From Alteromonas sp. KUL106 (GTDB lineage: Bacteria > Pseudomonadota > Gammaproteobacteria > Enterobacterales > Alteromonadaceae), in assembly GCF_009811415.1 (NCBI RefSeq), contig NZ_BLIG01000031.1:1-33019 (forward strand): DNA of 33,019 nucleotides, read 5' to 3'. This document shows positions 24,639 through 32,970 of the stretch, piece after piece. The notes beneath the pieces were generated by a model. That model did not search any database. It saw only the letters and a list, made by a program, of their open reading frames with translations, and had not been told where the DNA came from. The translations under genes and the position numbers were made by a program. The stretch's first letter is position 1, and the number at the start of each line of letters is the position of its first letter.

Positions 24639-26028
24639 CAGGACCTCGTTTAGCCGGTTTACGCTTGCGCTTACGCGGCGCGCTCTTTGCTCCGCCTTCG
24701 CTCTTACGAAGGGCATTCAGCATGCCTTTCTGTTTGCCGTTGTCCGCGTGCTGGAAATGCGTCCACCACTGAGCCAGTTCAAGTAAGTCGCCGCCTTCTG
24801 TCTGACCTCGAACTAATAAAAAGTCATAGCCTGCTCTGAACTTAGGATGGGTAAGGAGTTGAAATGCGCGGCGTCCGAAACGTTTGGGTAACCGCTGCTG
24901 TAGAATCCATATGTCCCGAATTACGGTAGAGAAACGCTTCGGTATCATGATGCGCTGAGTTTGACGAGAAATTACTTCGCCAGAGGCAATATTGAAGGCG
25001 TCGTGAGCATTTAAGCCAGATTCACTCTGTAGGCGCTGCGACTGCTCTTCAACGGGATACCATAGTAATGCGGCATACAAAAACGCCGGCGTTACCCGCT
25101 GGTTACTATTAATACGCTCATCGGTATTTGCAAGCACGCGGCGTACAAACTGCATTTCTCTGCTATTTTTATCTTTTAAGAAAGGTGTTAGCTGCGGAAA
25201 TAAGGGGTCGATCAAACCGTATTCGTGCAGCATCAAAAAAGTATCTTCGCCTTTGCCTGATAAAAACAGTTTGAGCGTTTCTTCAAATAGGCGCGCAGGC
25301 GGGATGTTCTGCAAGAGATTGGCGAGCGACTTAATCGGCGCTGCGGTTTTCGCTTCAATGCGCATGTTGAGCTTAGTGGCGAAACGTACGGCACGTAACA
25401 TGCGAACCGGATCTTCACGATAGCGTGTTTCAGGGTCGCCGATGAGCTCAACTTCGCGTTTCTCGATGGCAGCTAACCCATTCGCAAAGTCTTTAACTGT
25501 GAAGTCAGCTACGCTGTAGTACATGGCATTAAATGTGAAATCACGACGTTCGGCATCTTCTTCAATAGTGCCAAATACATTGTCGCGCACGAGCTGGCCT
25601 TCGGCATCACGCTTGGCTAATGACTTGCCTTTGGGAAGATTTTCGTCTTCGTCTGATTCTTGGTGGTGCCCTCGGAAAGTCGCTACTTCAATAATTTCGC
25701 GGCCAAACACGATATGTGCCAGTCGAAAGCGTCTGCCGATAAGGCGGCAGTTTCTAAACAAACCTTTTATTTGTTCAGGTGTGGCATTGGTTACCACATC
25801 GAAGTCTTTAGGTTCATGCCCCATCAAAATATCGCGTACACAGCCTCCTACCAAATAGGATTCGAAGCCTGCTCCATTAAGGCGATACATTACTTTCAAT
25901 GCATTTGCGCTTACGTCTTCGCGAGATATACCGTGCTCTCCACGGGTCATAGTCCTAGGCTTCAAGGCGTTAGGTGACGAACTCTCTTTCGAAAAAGCGC
26001 GCTTAACAGATTTAAAAACACGATGAAT
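24631..26028 (-). CDS. pcnB: poly(A) polymerase I, probable AUU start
   Basis: Adds 3' poly(A) tails that promote RNA decay. The nucleotidyltransferase head has YLVGGCVRDILMG and the catalytic KDFDVVTNAT (Asp-x-Asp), followed by CRLIGRRFRLAHIVFG, EVATFRG, RRDFTFNAMYY and an RNA-binding region; the tail is Lys/Arg-rich. The first ordinary start is TTG 25965, but coding similarity continues upstream: IHRVFKSVKRAFSKE (26028-25984) aligns with the E. coli beginning FTRVANFCRKVLSREE. No ATG, GTG or TTG lies at that point; ATT at 26028 does, with GGAG 11 nt ahead. E. coli pcnB is known to begin at AUU. Two ATC codons just upstream are alternatives. It starts 20 nt after the gluQ stop. Confidence 0.9.
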   Translation of the reverse strand: MHRVFKSVKRAFSKESSSPNALKPRTMTRGEHGISREDVSANALKVMYRLNGAGFESYLVGGCVRDILMGHEPKDFDVVTNATPEQIKGLFRNCRLIGRRFRLAHIVFGREIIEVATFRGHHQESDEDENLPKGKSLAKRDAEGQLVRDNVFGTIEEDAERRDFTFNAMYYSVADFTVKDFANGLAAIEKREVELIGDPETRYREDPVRMLRAVRFATKLNMRIEAKTAAPIKSLANLLQNIPPARLFEETLKLFLSGKGEDTFLMLHEYGLIDPLFPQLTPFLKDKNSREMQFVRRVLANTDERINSNQRVTPAFLYAALLWYPVEEQSQRLQSESGLNAHDAFNIASGEVISRQTQRIMIPKRFSTVIRDIWILQQRLPKRFGRRAFQLLTHPKFRAGYDFLLVRGQTEGGDLLELAQWWTHFQHADNGKQKGMLNALRKSEGGAKSAPRKRKRKPAKRGPDA

Positions 26029-26048
26029 GATGATGGTATCTCCACATA

Positions 26049-27029
26049 CTATAAAGGTTCGTTATAATAAGTTGATTCATGCTGTGGAACAATAATTTCG
26101 GGCGTTTTCACAACTTTTTTCCTGTTCCATAATGATATTGCCTCCGTTAGCACGGTGTTGACGTCGTCAAAGGCTGCCGCATTGGGAAAAGAAAAACCGA
26201 GGAAGTTCATCACTCGCACAATGTTTTCTATTGGCGTTTTATTATCCACTGGCGCAGCTCGATTTTGTTTACTTAGCTTCCTGCCTGGTGCAACAGCAGC
26301 AACAGGAATGTGACCATATTCAGGCGCATCATATCCCAACGCTTGATATACCGCGCGCTGCAAGGGAGTAACGTCAATCAGGTCGCAACCTCGAATTACA
26401 TGGTTAACGTGTTGAAACACATCATCGAGAATAACGACAAGATTATACGAAAATAAGCCATCTCTGCGTTTGAGCACAACATCTTCTGCTTGTTGGCTAC
26501 CGTAGATTGCCGGGTTTGTCAGAGCGTGATGTGAACCGTTTTGTACATGAACCGGCTGTGGCTCAACTACGCCCATAATAACATCGTTAAACGCCTCAAG
26601 CTGCGTATCAAGTTTTAACCTTATTGCACTATTTTCTTCATCAATAGCTAATAAGGTCGCGCTAGATTTATCGCGACATCGTCCGTCATAGACGCCACCC
26701 ATCGCTTTAATTTGTTTTCTTGTGCACGTGCATCGATACGCGCGGCCCTCATTGATAAGTGCGTCGAGTACTGCTTGGTAGCGCGTGTGCTGCTGACTTT
26801 GATAAATCACCGCATCGTCCCAGTGCAGGCCATGCGCCTCTAGAGTAACGAGAATATCTTTGTCGATGCCGGCAATACAACGCGGTTCATCAATGTCTTC
26901 CATGCGCAGCAGCCATTTACCACCATGATGTTTAGCGTCGAGATAGCTGGCAACGGCAGTTACTAATGAACCGAAGTGAAGTTGACCTGAGGGGGAGGGA
27001 GCAAAGCGCCCTACATACGTATTATGCAT
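26049..27029 (-). CDS. gluQ: glutamyl-queuosine tRNA(Asp) synthetase
   Basis: A 326-residue truncated glutamyl-tRNA-synthetase-like enzyme that attaches Glu to queuosine of tRNA-Asp. It has YVGRFAPSPSGQLHFGSLV (HIGH region), a zinc-type set CTCTRKQ ... YDGRC (about 102-119), the RRDGLFSYNLVVILDD motif and KLSKQN (KMSKS-like); the anticodon-binding domain is absent, as is normal for GluQ. ATG 27029 is chosen because it fits the family N-terminus; a TTG at 27047 in the same frame would put the start inside the dksA terminator. No clear ribosome site is seen. It lies behind dksA, with the terminator between. Confidence 0.95.
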   Translation of the reverse strand: MHNTYVGRFAPSPSGQLHFGSLVTAVASYLDAKHHGGKWLLRMEDIDEPRCIAGIDKDILVTLEAHGLHWDDAVIYQSQQHTRYQAVLDALINEGRAYRCTCTRKQIKAMGGVYDGRCRDKSSATLLAIDEENSAIRLKLDTQLEAFNDVIMGVVEPQPVHVQNGSHHALTNPAIYGSQQAEDVVLKRRDGLFSYNLVVILDDVFQHVNHVIRGCDLIDVTPLQRAVYQALGYDAPEYGHIPVAAVAPGRKLSKQNRAAPVDNKTPIENIVRVMNFLGFSFPNAAAFDDVNTVLTEAISLWNRKKVVKTPEIIVPQHESTYYNEPL

Positions 27030-27045
27030 AAAATAGAGGGTTAAC

Positions 27046-27076
27046 AAAAAGCCCCATCTTTTCGGGATGAGGCTTT
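27046..27076 (-). terminator. terminator/attenuator between dksA and gluQ
   Basis: On the minus strand AAGCCTCATC and GATGGGGCTT pair (one wobble), followed by TTTTTG. It begins 29 nt after the dksA stop and ends 17 nt before the gluQ ATG. It should end most dksA transcripts and keep gluQ low; such a terminator is known between these genes in Shigella and E. coli. Confidence 0.85.
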
Positions 27077-27104
27077 CGTTAACAACGTAATCGAGGCTTG
27101 TGAA

Positions 27105-27554
27105 TTAACCTTGGAGTTGCTTTTCTTTGATTTCTGCCATCGTCTTACAGTCGATACACAAATCGGCAGTAGGACGGGCTTCTAAGCGGCGAATACCGAT
27201 TTCGATACCACATGAATCGCAGAAACCGAAATCATCTGCTTCAATTCGCTTAAGCGTTTTTTCAATTTTCTTTATTAGCTTACGCTCACGATCACGTGTG
27301 CGTAACTCAAGACTAAATTCTTCTTCTTGAGCAGCGCGGTCTACCGGATCAGGGAAGTTTGCGGCTTCATCCTTCATGTGAGTTACCGTACGGTCAACTT
27401 CTTCGCGAAGTTGGTTACGCCATGCTTTTAGCAACAATCTGAAGTGCTCTAGCTGGGCATCGCCCATGTACTCTTCGTCAGCTTTAGGCTCGTACGGCTG
27501 CAAACCTGCCAGCGCTAATAGTCCTAGGGATTTTGTTTCTTTTCCTGTTGGCAT
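27105..27554 (-). CDS. dksA: RNA polymerase-binding transcription factor DksA
   Basis: A 149-residue regulator that binds the RNA polymerase secondary channel and works with ppGpp in the stringent response. The coiled-coil tip motif [17 protein letters not shown] is intact (DxxDxA), and the four-Cys zinc finger is CDSC ... CIDC. The sequence closely follows E. coli DksA. ATG 27554 is preferred over ATG 27563, because AGGAG lies 9 nt ahead of the former and touches the latter. It has its own promoter and is followed by a terminator before gluQ. Confidence 0.97.
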   Translation of the reverse strand: MPTGKETKSLGLLALAGLQPYEPKADEEYMGDAQLEHFRLLLKAWRNQLREEVDRTVTHMKDEAANFPDPVDRAAQEEEFSLELRTRDRERKLIKKIEKTLKRIEADDFGFCDSCGIEIGIRRLEARPTADLCIDCKTMAEIKEKQLQG

Positions 27555-27605
27555 GTGCCACATCTCCTACACTACGACATCCATCTTGTCCTGATTGGAC
27601 CGATA

Positions 27606-27634
27606 TCTATATCAGACTCGACAGCTTCAGGCAA
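27606..27634 (-). promoter_or_regulatory. probable sigma-70 promoter of dksA
   Basis: On the minus strand TTGCCT (27634-27629) and TATAGA (27611-27606) are separated by exactly 17 nt. The -10 lies about 52 nt before the dksA ATG. sfsA ends 142 nt upstream, so dksA can be expressed by itself. Confidence 0.65.
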
Positions 27635-27775
27635 TCAATCGTGTCTATGTAATTATTATGCTGGTGTGTCATTTTTATCATTTAACCAGATGGCTTCCAG
27701 CAAACGTATTAGTGCGTTCTCCCACTAAAACAAGGCGCAAATATGAAGGCGAAATGAAAAAAATCAACCTATTTT

Positions 27776-28492
27776 TTATAAAATCAAGGGGAGTGTTTGA
27801 TTTAATAGGATTTTTTGTTCATCTATTATACAGCTTGCAGCGACCACTGATACACCAGCGTTAGCGGCAATCTTTACGCTTTCAGCGTAGGTTGGATCAA
27901 TATGCGTGGCTATTTGTACACTCTTAATCGCCGTGTGCTGGACACAAAACAGCAAGGTCGTTTTTACACCATTTTCAGCGAGACGGGCGAGCTCTAAGCA
28001 ATGTTTAGCACCCCGTTGCGTTACAGCGTCTGGAAAGAAACCTTTATCACCATCTGCTAGGGTGACTGATTTTACTTCTACATATTCCGCTATCTCGTTT
28101 AGCTGCTCATCTTTACGTGTTAATCGAAAATCAAAGCGGCTGTTAGCTAAAGGTGGTGTTACTTCTGCTTTCCAAGAGGTTATATCAGAAAATTGTTCCA
28201 GGACCTTGTTATCTAATGCTTCTGCCACCAACTTATTAGCATTGTGCGTATTAATGCCGATGAAATGACCGTCGAAGGTTTTAGCAAGCTCCCATGTGTA
28301 TTTTAGTTTTCGGCTAGGGTTAGTCGACTCGCTGAGAAATACGGTGTAACCAGGTTCGGCGCAGCCGGTCATAGCCCCAGTATTAGGGCAGTGTGCGGTT
28401 ACGACAGAACCATTATCAAGCTCGACGTCGGCAAGAAAACGCTTGTATCTTTTTATCAGGGTGCCACGTAGTAAAGAAGGTGAAAACTTCAT
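27776..28492 (-). CDS. sfsA: SfsA family protein (sugar fermentation stimulation)
   Basis: A 238-residue protein with an N-terminal OB-like part (LIKRYKRFLADVELDNGSV, about 12-30) and a C-terminal nuclease-like region. Family motifs are HCPNTGAMTGC (about 34-44), SRFDFRL (about 117-123), YVEVKSVTLAD (about 137-147), FPDAVTQRGAKH (about 153-164) and HIDPTY. The molecular role is unsettled: E. coli SfsA was found through maltose use and is said to bind DNA. It precedes dksA as in E. coli and is divergent from pepB. Confidence 0.95.
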   Translation of the reverse strand: MKFSPSLLRGTLIKRYKRFLADVELDNGSVVTAHCPNTGAMTGCAEPGYTVFLSESTNPSRKLKYTWELAKTFDGHFIGINTHNANKLVAEALDNKVLEQFSDITSWKAEVTPPLANSRFDFRLTRKDEQLNEIAEYVEVKSVTLADGDKGFFPDAVTQRGAKHCLELARLAENGVKTTLLFCVQHTAIKSVQIATHIDPTYAESVKIAANAGVSVVAASCIIDEQKILLNQTLPLIL

Positions 28493-28650
28493 GTGCCGCC
28501 TTTGTTTGCAGAAAAATAGTTAAAGCTGCTTGAGTGAGCTGTCGCCTAAACTCATCAGCACAGCGTGCTAGGCACAAAAGAGTAACAAACATTTGCGTGA
28601 GCGCAAAAAGCGTTCACCAGTAAAACAACGAAGTATAAGGAAAAAACGCG

Positions 28651-29934
28651 ATGGCAGAATTTACCGTTAGCCTTTCGAAAGACAGCGCAAATGCTGTTTG
28701 GGGCGAAAGTGCAAAGCTTTCTTTTAATGCATCAGGTGCAGTTATTCATCTGCCTGATGACAAGCTTAACGAGCGTTTAATTCAACAAGCGGCGAGAAAA
28801 CTAGATGGTTTGAATTTGCCTTCAGTGACCTTGACAGGAGATTGGCATAAAGAGCAGCAGTGGGCATTTGCGTTAAGTTTCACACGAGCCCGTAAGCCTG
28901 CCTCAATTAAGTGGGCAGAAACCAATGATAAAGCGGCGCTAGAGCAAGAGTATGCCGCATTGCTTTTCACTCGTCAGTTAGTTAACGAAACACCAGAAGA
29001 CTTAAGCCCTGAAACGCTAGCTACACGGGCGGCCCAATGGCTTAAGTCACTCGGTGGAGACAAGGTTTCTTACTCAATGACAGTAGGTGAAGCGCTCAAA
29101 GAACAAGGTTGGATTGGTATCTATAACGTAGGCCGCGGCAGTGAGCGCCCACCGGCGATGTTAGTATTAGACTACAACCCAACCGGTAATGAAGATGCCC
29201 CTGTCGACGCTGTACTTGTGGGCAAAGGCATTACCTTTGATAGTGGCGGTTACAGCATCAAGTCGAGTGAGGGCATGCTCGATATGAAATGCGACATGGG
29301 TGGAGCCGCTACGGTAACCGGCGCTTTAGGTTTAGCCATAACACAGGGTATTGAAAAACGAATTCAACTTATTCTTTGCTGTGCAGAAAACCTGATAAGC
29401 GGCCACGCTTATAAATTGGGCGACGTTTTGACGTACAAAAACGGTGTTTCGGTAGAAGTCGTTAATACCGATGCTGAAGGACGATTGGTGCTCGCTGATG
29501 GGTTAATGGCGGCTACGGAAACGGGAGCGCCATTAATTATTGATGCAGCAACGCTAACCGGTGCTGCTGTGGTGGCGCTTGGATCTGATTACCACGCGGT
29601 GTTTTCATTAGATGATAATGCGCGCGAACAAATGCTCAATGCTGCGAAAGAAGAAAACGAACGCTTTTGGCCCCTTCCTCTTGAGGATTTTCACGCCGAG
29701 CGCTGCCCGTCAGCATTCGCAGATACGGCGAATAGTAGACCGGTCAAAGGCGGCGGTGGCGGTGGTGCGTCAAATGCCGCAGGCTTCCTCTCGCGTTTTG
29801 TAAAACCTGAAGGCTGGGTGCATCTGGATTTAGCCGCGGCCTATCACGGCGGCGCGACATCTGAAATGCCGGTGGGGGCAACAGCGAAGGGGATCCGTTC
29901 TATCGCGAGAATGCTAAGAGACTTCAGTGCGTAA
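28651..29934 (+). CDS. pepB: peptidase B (M17 leucyl aminopeptidase family)
   Basis: A 427-residue cytosolic metallo-aminopeptidase, the same length as E. coli PepB. The catalytic half has VGKGITFDSGGYSIKSS (Lys and Asp metal ligands, about 190-206), MKCDMGGAATVTGA (about 211-224) and the signature NTDAEGRLVLAD (about 273-284). The N-terminal domain is short, unlike PepA. AAGGA lies 9 nt ahead of the ATG. It probably helps hydrolyse peptides for amino-acid recycling. It is monocistronic, with a terminator about 80 nt downstream. Confidence 0.93.
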   Translation: MAEFTVSLSKDSANAVWGESAKLSFNASGAVIHLPDDKLNERLIQQAARKLDGLNLPSVTLTGDWHKEQQWAFALSFTRARKPASIKWAETNDKAALEQEYAALLFTRQLVNETPEDLSPETLATRAAQWLKSLGGDKVSYSMTVGEALKEQGWIGIYNVGRGSERPPAMLVLDYNPTGNEDAPVDAVLVGKGITFDSGGYSIKSSEGMLDMKCDMGGAATVTGALGLAITQGIEKRIQLILCCAENLISGHAYKLGDVLTYKNGVSVEVVNTDAEGRLVLADGLMAATETGAPLIIDAATLTGAAVVALGSDYHAVFSLDDNAREQMLNAAKEENERFWPLPLEDFHAERCPSAFADTANSRPVKGGGGGGASNAAGFLSRFVKPEGWVHLDLAAAYHGGATSEMPVGATAKGIRSIARMLRDFSA

Positions 29935-30015
29935 AGACTGCCTGAGCTAAACGTTGCAAACGGCTTCATGTACGCTGCTGTTGCACGTTGTCGTTCAGCT
30001 AAACACTATCTAAGG

Positions 30016-30049
30016 AAGGGGCGCAATGACAAATATCGCGCCCTTTTTA
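30016..30049 (+). terminator. rho-independent terminator of pepB
   Basis: AAGGGGCGC pairs with GCGCCCTTT across a 13-nt loop and runs into a T-rich tail, ending where the palindromic element begins. Confidence 0.8.
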
Positions 30050-30050
30050 T

Positions 30051-30238
30051 TATACCAATCTGCATAGATCGTTGCCCACTCAGAAGCTTGCCAGCCCTTC
30101 CCGAAGGGCGAGTTAAAAATGTTCGTACTCTTTGTTGTGTCACCTTGATGTAGAACCACTGTACCTGTGGTAACACGCCACGATTACGAACATTTTAAGT
30201 CTCGCTGAGCGGGTAATTGTCTATGCGGGCTGGTATTA
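30051..30238. repeat. large imperfect palindrome, MITE-like
   Basis: About 188 bp with related ends: TATACCAATCTGCATAGA on the left and TCTATGCGGGCTGGTATTA on the right. Inside, GCGAGTTAAAAATGTTCGTA (30109-30128) faces ACGAACATTTTAAGTCTCGC, and ACCAC/GTGGT (30155-30171) form the centre. The left arm has an extra hairpin GCCCTT/GAAGGGC. There is no coding frame, so it looks like a non-autonomous mobile element. The last TTA supplies the stop codon of the HTH gene. No certain target-site duplication was seen. Confidence 0.75.
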
Positions 30239-30418
30239 AATGCCGCCCAAGCGTTCGGCGAGTTGTTTGTAGCGTTCAACGTCTGAGCTGTCGAAGAGTG
30301 GATTGCCATCAGTGTCTTTGTCTTTCGATACTAATAAACTCTCTCGCTCAAGGCGCTCAACCCTAACATCTTGAACGCCGAGAAAGGCTGCCACTTCTTT
30401 CACTGTCATTAAACTCAT
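30236..30418 (-). CDS. small helix-turn-helix protein (MerR/excisionase-like)
   Basis: A 60-residue protein that is almost entirely one winged-helix DNA-binding unit: MTVKEVAAFLGVQDVRVERLERE is the helix-turn-helix and FDSSDVERYKQLAERL the following helix. AGGA is 9 nt ahead of the ATG, and an AGGGCTT/AAGCCTT hairpin lies in the leader. Similar small HTH proteins occur as free regulators and as excisionases; no integrase or phage gene is near, so a chromosomal regulator is more likely. Its stop lies in the end of the palindromic element, so the original C-terminus may have been slightly different. Targets are unknown. Confidence 0.7.
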   Translation of the reverse strand: MSLMTVKEVAAFLGVQDVRVERLERESLLVSKDKDTDGNPLFDSSDVERYKQLAERLGGI

Positions 30419-30898
30419 TGGTTTTTTCCTAGTTTTGATTATTGTTATTTAAGGCTTGTTAAGCCCTATCGTAAGGCAAATACTATTTTTATTCATTACA
30501 CCAAAAGTACGTTTGCTATGACATTACCTAAACGGAGTAAATTTAAATTTTTAGGTGATTAATCTCATCGTACTTGAAAGTAAATAAAGCTTACATTTTT
30601 ACAATGACTTCTTCGAAGGCGCACTAACACCAACGCTCTCACTTTATCTTATTTCTTAGTTAAGCGCATTTCGGCGAATTTTCGACTATTTTTTTGTGTT
30701 TTGCTCAACGTTATCCGTGCTCTGCCATCTAAAAGGAGGGAAGAAAGAGACCGGTGACGGGCAAAAGAGGTTTTTTACTTAGAGAGCTTGGTTTACCATT
30801 GCGCGCCAACCGAGGCAATCTTGAGTTATACTCGAAAGTTTACCCTTGATAATTTAACCAGTAATGGGCTTATGCTCAGTTCCGGAGACACGTAGAAT
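30419..30898. other. 480-nt intergenic region between divergent HTH gene and yhgN
   Basis: AT-rich on the left. A TATACT at about 30826-30831 may be the -10 of the yhgN unit but has no clear -35. No ORF with ribosome site, strong hairpin with T-run, or repeat was recognised. It presumably holds both divergent promoters. Confidence 0.4.
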
Positions 30899-31501
30899 AT
30901 GGACACTTGGTCTGCTGCCATCATGCTCTTTTTGATCATGGATCCCCTTGGTAACCTGCCTGTGTTCATGTCGGTACTCAAATCCATTGAACCCAAGCGA
31001 CGACAATTTATTCTTATCCGAGAATTATTATTTGCCTTAGGTATCCTGTTCCTTTTTCTTTTTAGCGGGCAATCGGTGCTTAACTTTCTGAACGTCGAGC
31101 AGGAAACGGTGAGTATCGCAGGTGGTATCATTCTATTTTTAATCGCACTTAAGATGATTTTTCCATCATCAGGCAGCACTAGCGGCTTAGCGGTAGGCGA
31201 AGAGCCGTTTCTTGTACCTCTTGCTATACCTATGATTGCAGGGCCTTCAACTCTGGCAGCGCTCATTTTACTTGCTAATCAGGCACCCGATAGAATGGTA
31301 GACTGGTCGATAGCGCTCGCGGCGTCATGGACCATAAGTGCTGTAATTCTCATGTTTTCAAACGTTTTCCATAAAATTTTAGGGGAGCGTGGTCTAGTTG
31401 CTATGGAACGATTAATGGGTATGATCCTTGTGATGATTGCCATCCAAATGCTTCTCGATGGCGTTACCAAATATTTCATGCATGCCACTGGAGCACTATA
31501 A
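30899..31501 (+). CDS. yhgN: MarC/YhgN family inner-membrane protein
   Basis: A 200-residue protein with six hydrophobic segments. It closely follows E. coli YhgN (197 residues): FLIMDPLGNLPVFMSVLKSIEPKRR at the N-terminus (about 11-35), ETVSIAGGIILFLIALKMIFP (about 69-89), GEEPFLVPLAIPMIAGPSTLA (about 100-120) and ERLMGMILVMIAIQMLLDG near the C-terminus. The role of the family is unknown; an early link with antibiotic resistance through marC was withdrawn. GGAG lies about 10 nt before the ATG. The gene is followed after 3 nt by yjaG. Confidence 0.9.
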   Translation: MDTWSAAIMLFLIMDPLGNLPVFMSVLKSIEPKRRQFILIRELLFALGILFLFLFSGQSVLNFLNVEQETVSIAGGIILFLIALKMIFPSSGSTSGLAVGEEPFLVPLAIPMIAGPSTLAALILLANQAPDRMVDWSIALAASWTISAVILMFSNVFHKILGERGLVAMERLMGMILVMIAIQMLLDGVTKYFMHATGAL

Positions 31502-31504
31502 AAA

Positions 31505-32083
31505 ATGGTAAAGCAAAAGCTTAATACATTCGGACGGGTTCGCGCCTTAGAGGGCTGGAAAGCCATTGCATTTGGTGCTGCATTACTTGAGCGTATGTTG
31601 CCAAATTACGCTCTTTTTTGTGACTTAACAGACAGTGGTGATGCAGATGCGCTACGCAATTGTTTAAATTTAGTGTGGGAAACACTTAAGTCACCGAAAA
31701 GTAAATTTAACATTGCCGTGCAGCTTGAAAAGGTAGAGGTTGCTACCCCAGACACCCATGATTTTGATAATTATGGCGTATATCCAGCGATCGATGCTGC
31801 AATTGGGCTTGCCGGTTTACTGAACCTGATGGCTGGCGATGATCCGCAAGGTGCGGTTGTCATTAGTAAACTATCTCAGGGAAGCGTTGAAGCTTACTTG
31901 CTTGCTACCGAAGAAGCAGATGATGACACTGTCAAAGCACATCCGCTTATGGAGTTTGAAGTAGAAGTGCAACATGAGCTTCTTGATTATGTAGAGCAAG
32001 CAAAGTACCCGGCAAAAGCGGCCGATGAAATGAAAGCGCTGGCGTTAGAAGCCGGTATTTCTAATATCGGTCTTGAGCTGTAA
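31505..32083 (+). CDS. yjaG: YjaG family protein (DUF416)
   Basis: A 192-residue soluble protein of the DUF416 family. It has the N-terminal RALEGWKAIAFGAALLERMLPNY (about 13-35), the conserved YGVYPAIDAAIGL near 90-102 and an acidic C-terminal half. No catalytic motif is known for the family. GGAG for its start is inside the yhgN end, 3 nt separate the two frames, and the two are likely co-transcribed. Function is unknown. Confidence 0.9.
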   Translation: MVKQKLNTFGRVRALEGWKAIAFGAALLERMLPNYALFCDLTDSGDADALRNCLNLVWETLKSPKSKFNIAVQLEKVEVATPDTHDFDNYGVYPAIDAAIGLAGLLNLMAGDDPQGAVVISKLSQGSVEAYLLATEEADDDTVKAHPLMEFEVEVQHELLDYVEQAKYPAKAADEMKALALEAGISNIGLEL

Positions 32084-32220
32084 CCGCCCTGTGCTATCGC
32101 CTTTTTCTGGCTGTGAATAATACCAATGCAAATAACGGTGGTGCAATCCATGTGGGTATTTGTATGTTATTAAAAGGGAGCGTGTTGCTGCAAAACCGCA
32201 TGCCTTAAAACATTCGAGGC

Positions 32221-32916
32221 TTACTCAACCTCAATTAGCATATAGCGTAACGCGCTTGTTTGCTTTTCTTTTATAATCTGCCAGCGGTCTGGTAAAGAGG
32301 GGGTTATCAAGCTACTTTCATGTTCCAGATACACAACGCTACCGCTTTGCACAATGTTATTTTCTTCAAGGGACGTGAGCGTAGGTGCCACCAACTCCCT
32401 CGCAAATGGTGGGTCGACAAAGACGATGTCGTAGGGAGTATGGTTAATACTGGTTAAAACACTCAATGCATCACCTTGATGAACGTGGGCAGATATCGAC
32501 TCGTTTGACTTTAGTAGAGCGAGGTTACGTTCAAGCTGGGTTGCAGCCTGCCTATCGAGTTCGATAAAATCACAATGTGATGCATAGCGAGAGAGCGCTT
32601 CTAAACCTAACCCTCCCGAGCCTGCAAATACATCAAGACATCGAGCTTCATTAACGTACGGCATCAACCAATTGAACAAGGTTTCTTTGTTTCTGTCTGT
32701 GGTTGGCCTCAACCCTTCTGCATTAAGTACAGGCAACTTCCTTCCACGCCATTGACCACCAATAATACGTATTTGTCCTGTGGCGTTTGCGCCCTGGGTT
32801 TTCCCTGATTTTTTCTTATTTTGGGATGAATAAGGTTTTTTTGCAGAAGATGGTGCCCGAGTAGGGCGAGAAACTCGCTTCATAGTGGCTGACAATGGTA
32901 TCATGCGTTCATACAT
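32221..32916 (-). CDS. rsmD: 16S rRNA (guanine(966)-N(2))-methyltransferase
   Basis: Methylates G966 of 16S rRNA during small-subunit assembly. The core starts with QIRIIGGQWRGRKLPV, then GLRPTTDRNKETLFNWL, SAM-binding CLDVFAGSGGLGLEALSR and the catalytic DPPF (in VFVDPPFARE). The N-terminus has about 45 basic, low-complexity residues before the core, longer than in E. coli. Three starts are possible (ATG 32916, 32904 and 32883), none with a clear ribosome site; the longest is listed. It is divergent from the probable ftsY, as in E. coli. Confidence 0.93.
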   Translation of the reverse strand: MYERMIPLSATMKRVSRPTRAPSSAKKPYSSQNKKKSGKTQGANATGQIRIIGGQWRGRKLPVLNAEGLRPTTDRNKETLFNWLMPYVNEARCLDVFAGSGGLGLEALSRYASHCDFIELDRQAATQLERNLALLKSNESISAHVHQGDALSVLTSINHTPYDIVFVDPPFARELVAPTLTSLEENNIVQSGSVVYLEHESSLITPSLPDRWQIIKEKQTSALRYMLIEVE

Positions 32917-32970
32917 TAGGCGGCAAGTGTAGCCGAATTTGCTCAGAATTTATAAGGATTTGTCCTAACG

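Noticed and set aside
30236..30418. Excisionase of a prophage
   Set aside because: No integrase, attachment site or phage gene is near; a free HTH regulator is simpler.
32119..32176. Imperfect inverted repeat between yjaG and rsmD
   Set aside because: Arms need a gap and mismatches to pair, there is no T-run, and only the first ten bases resemble the 30.2-kb element tip.
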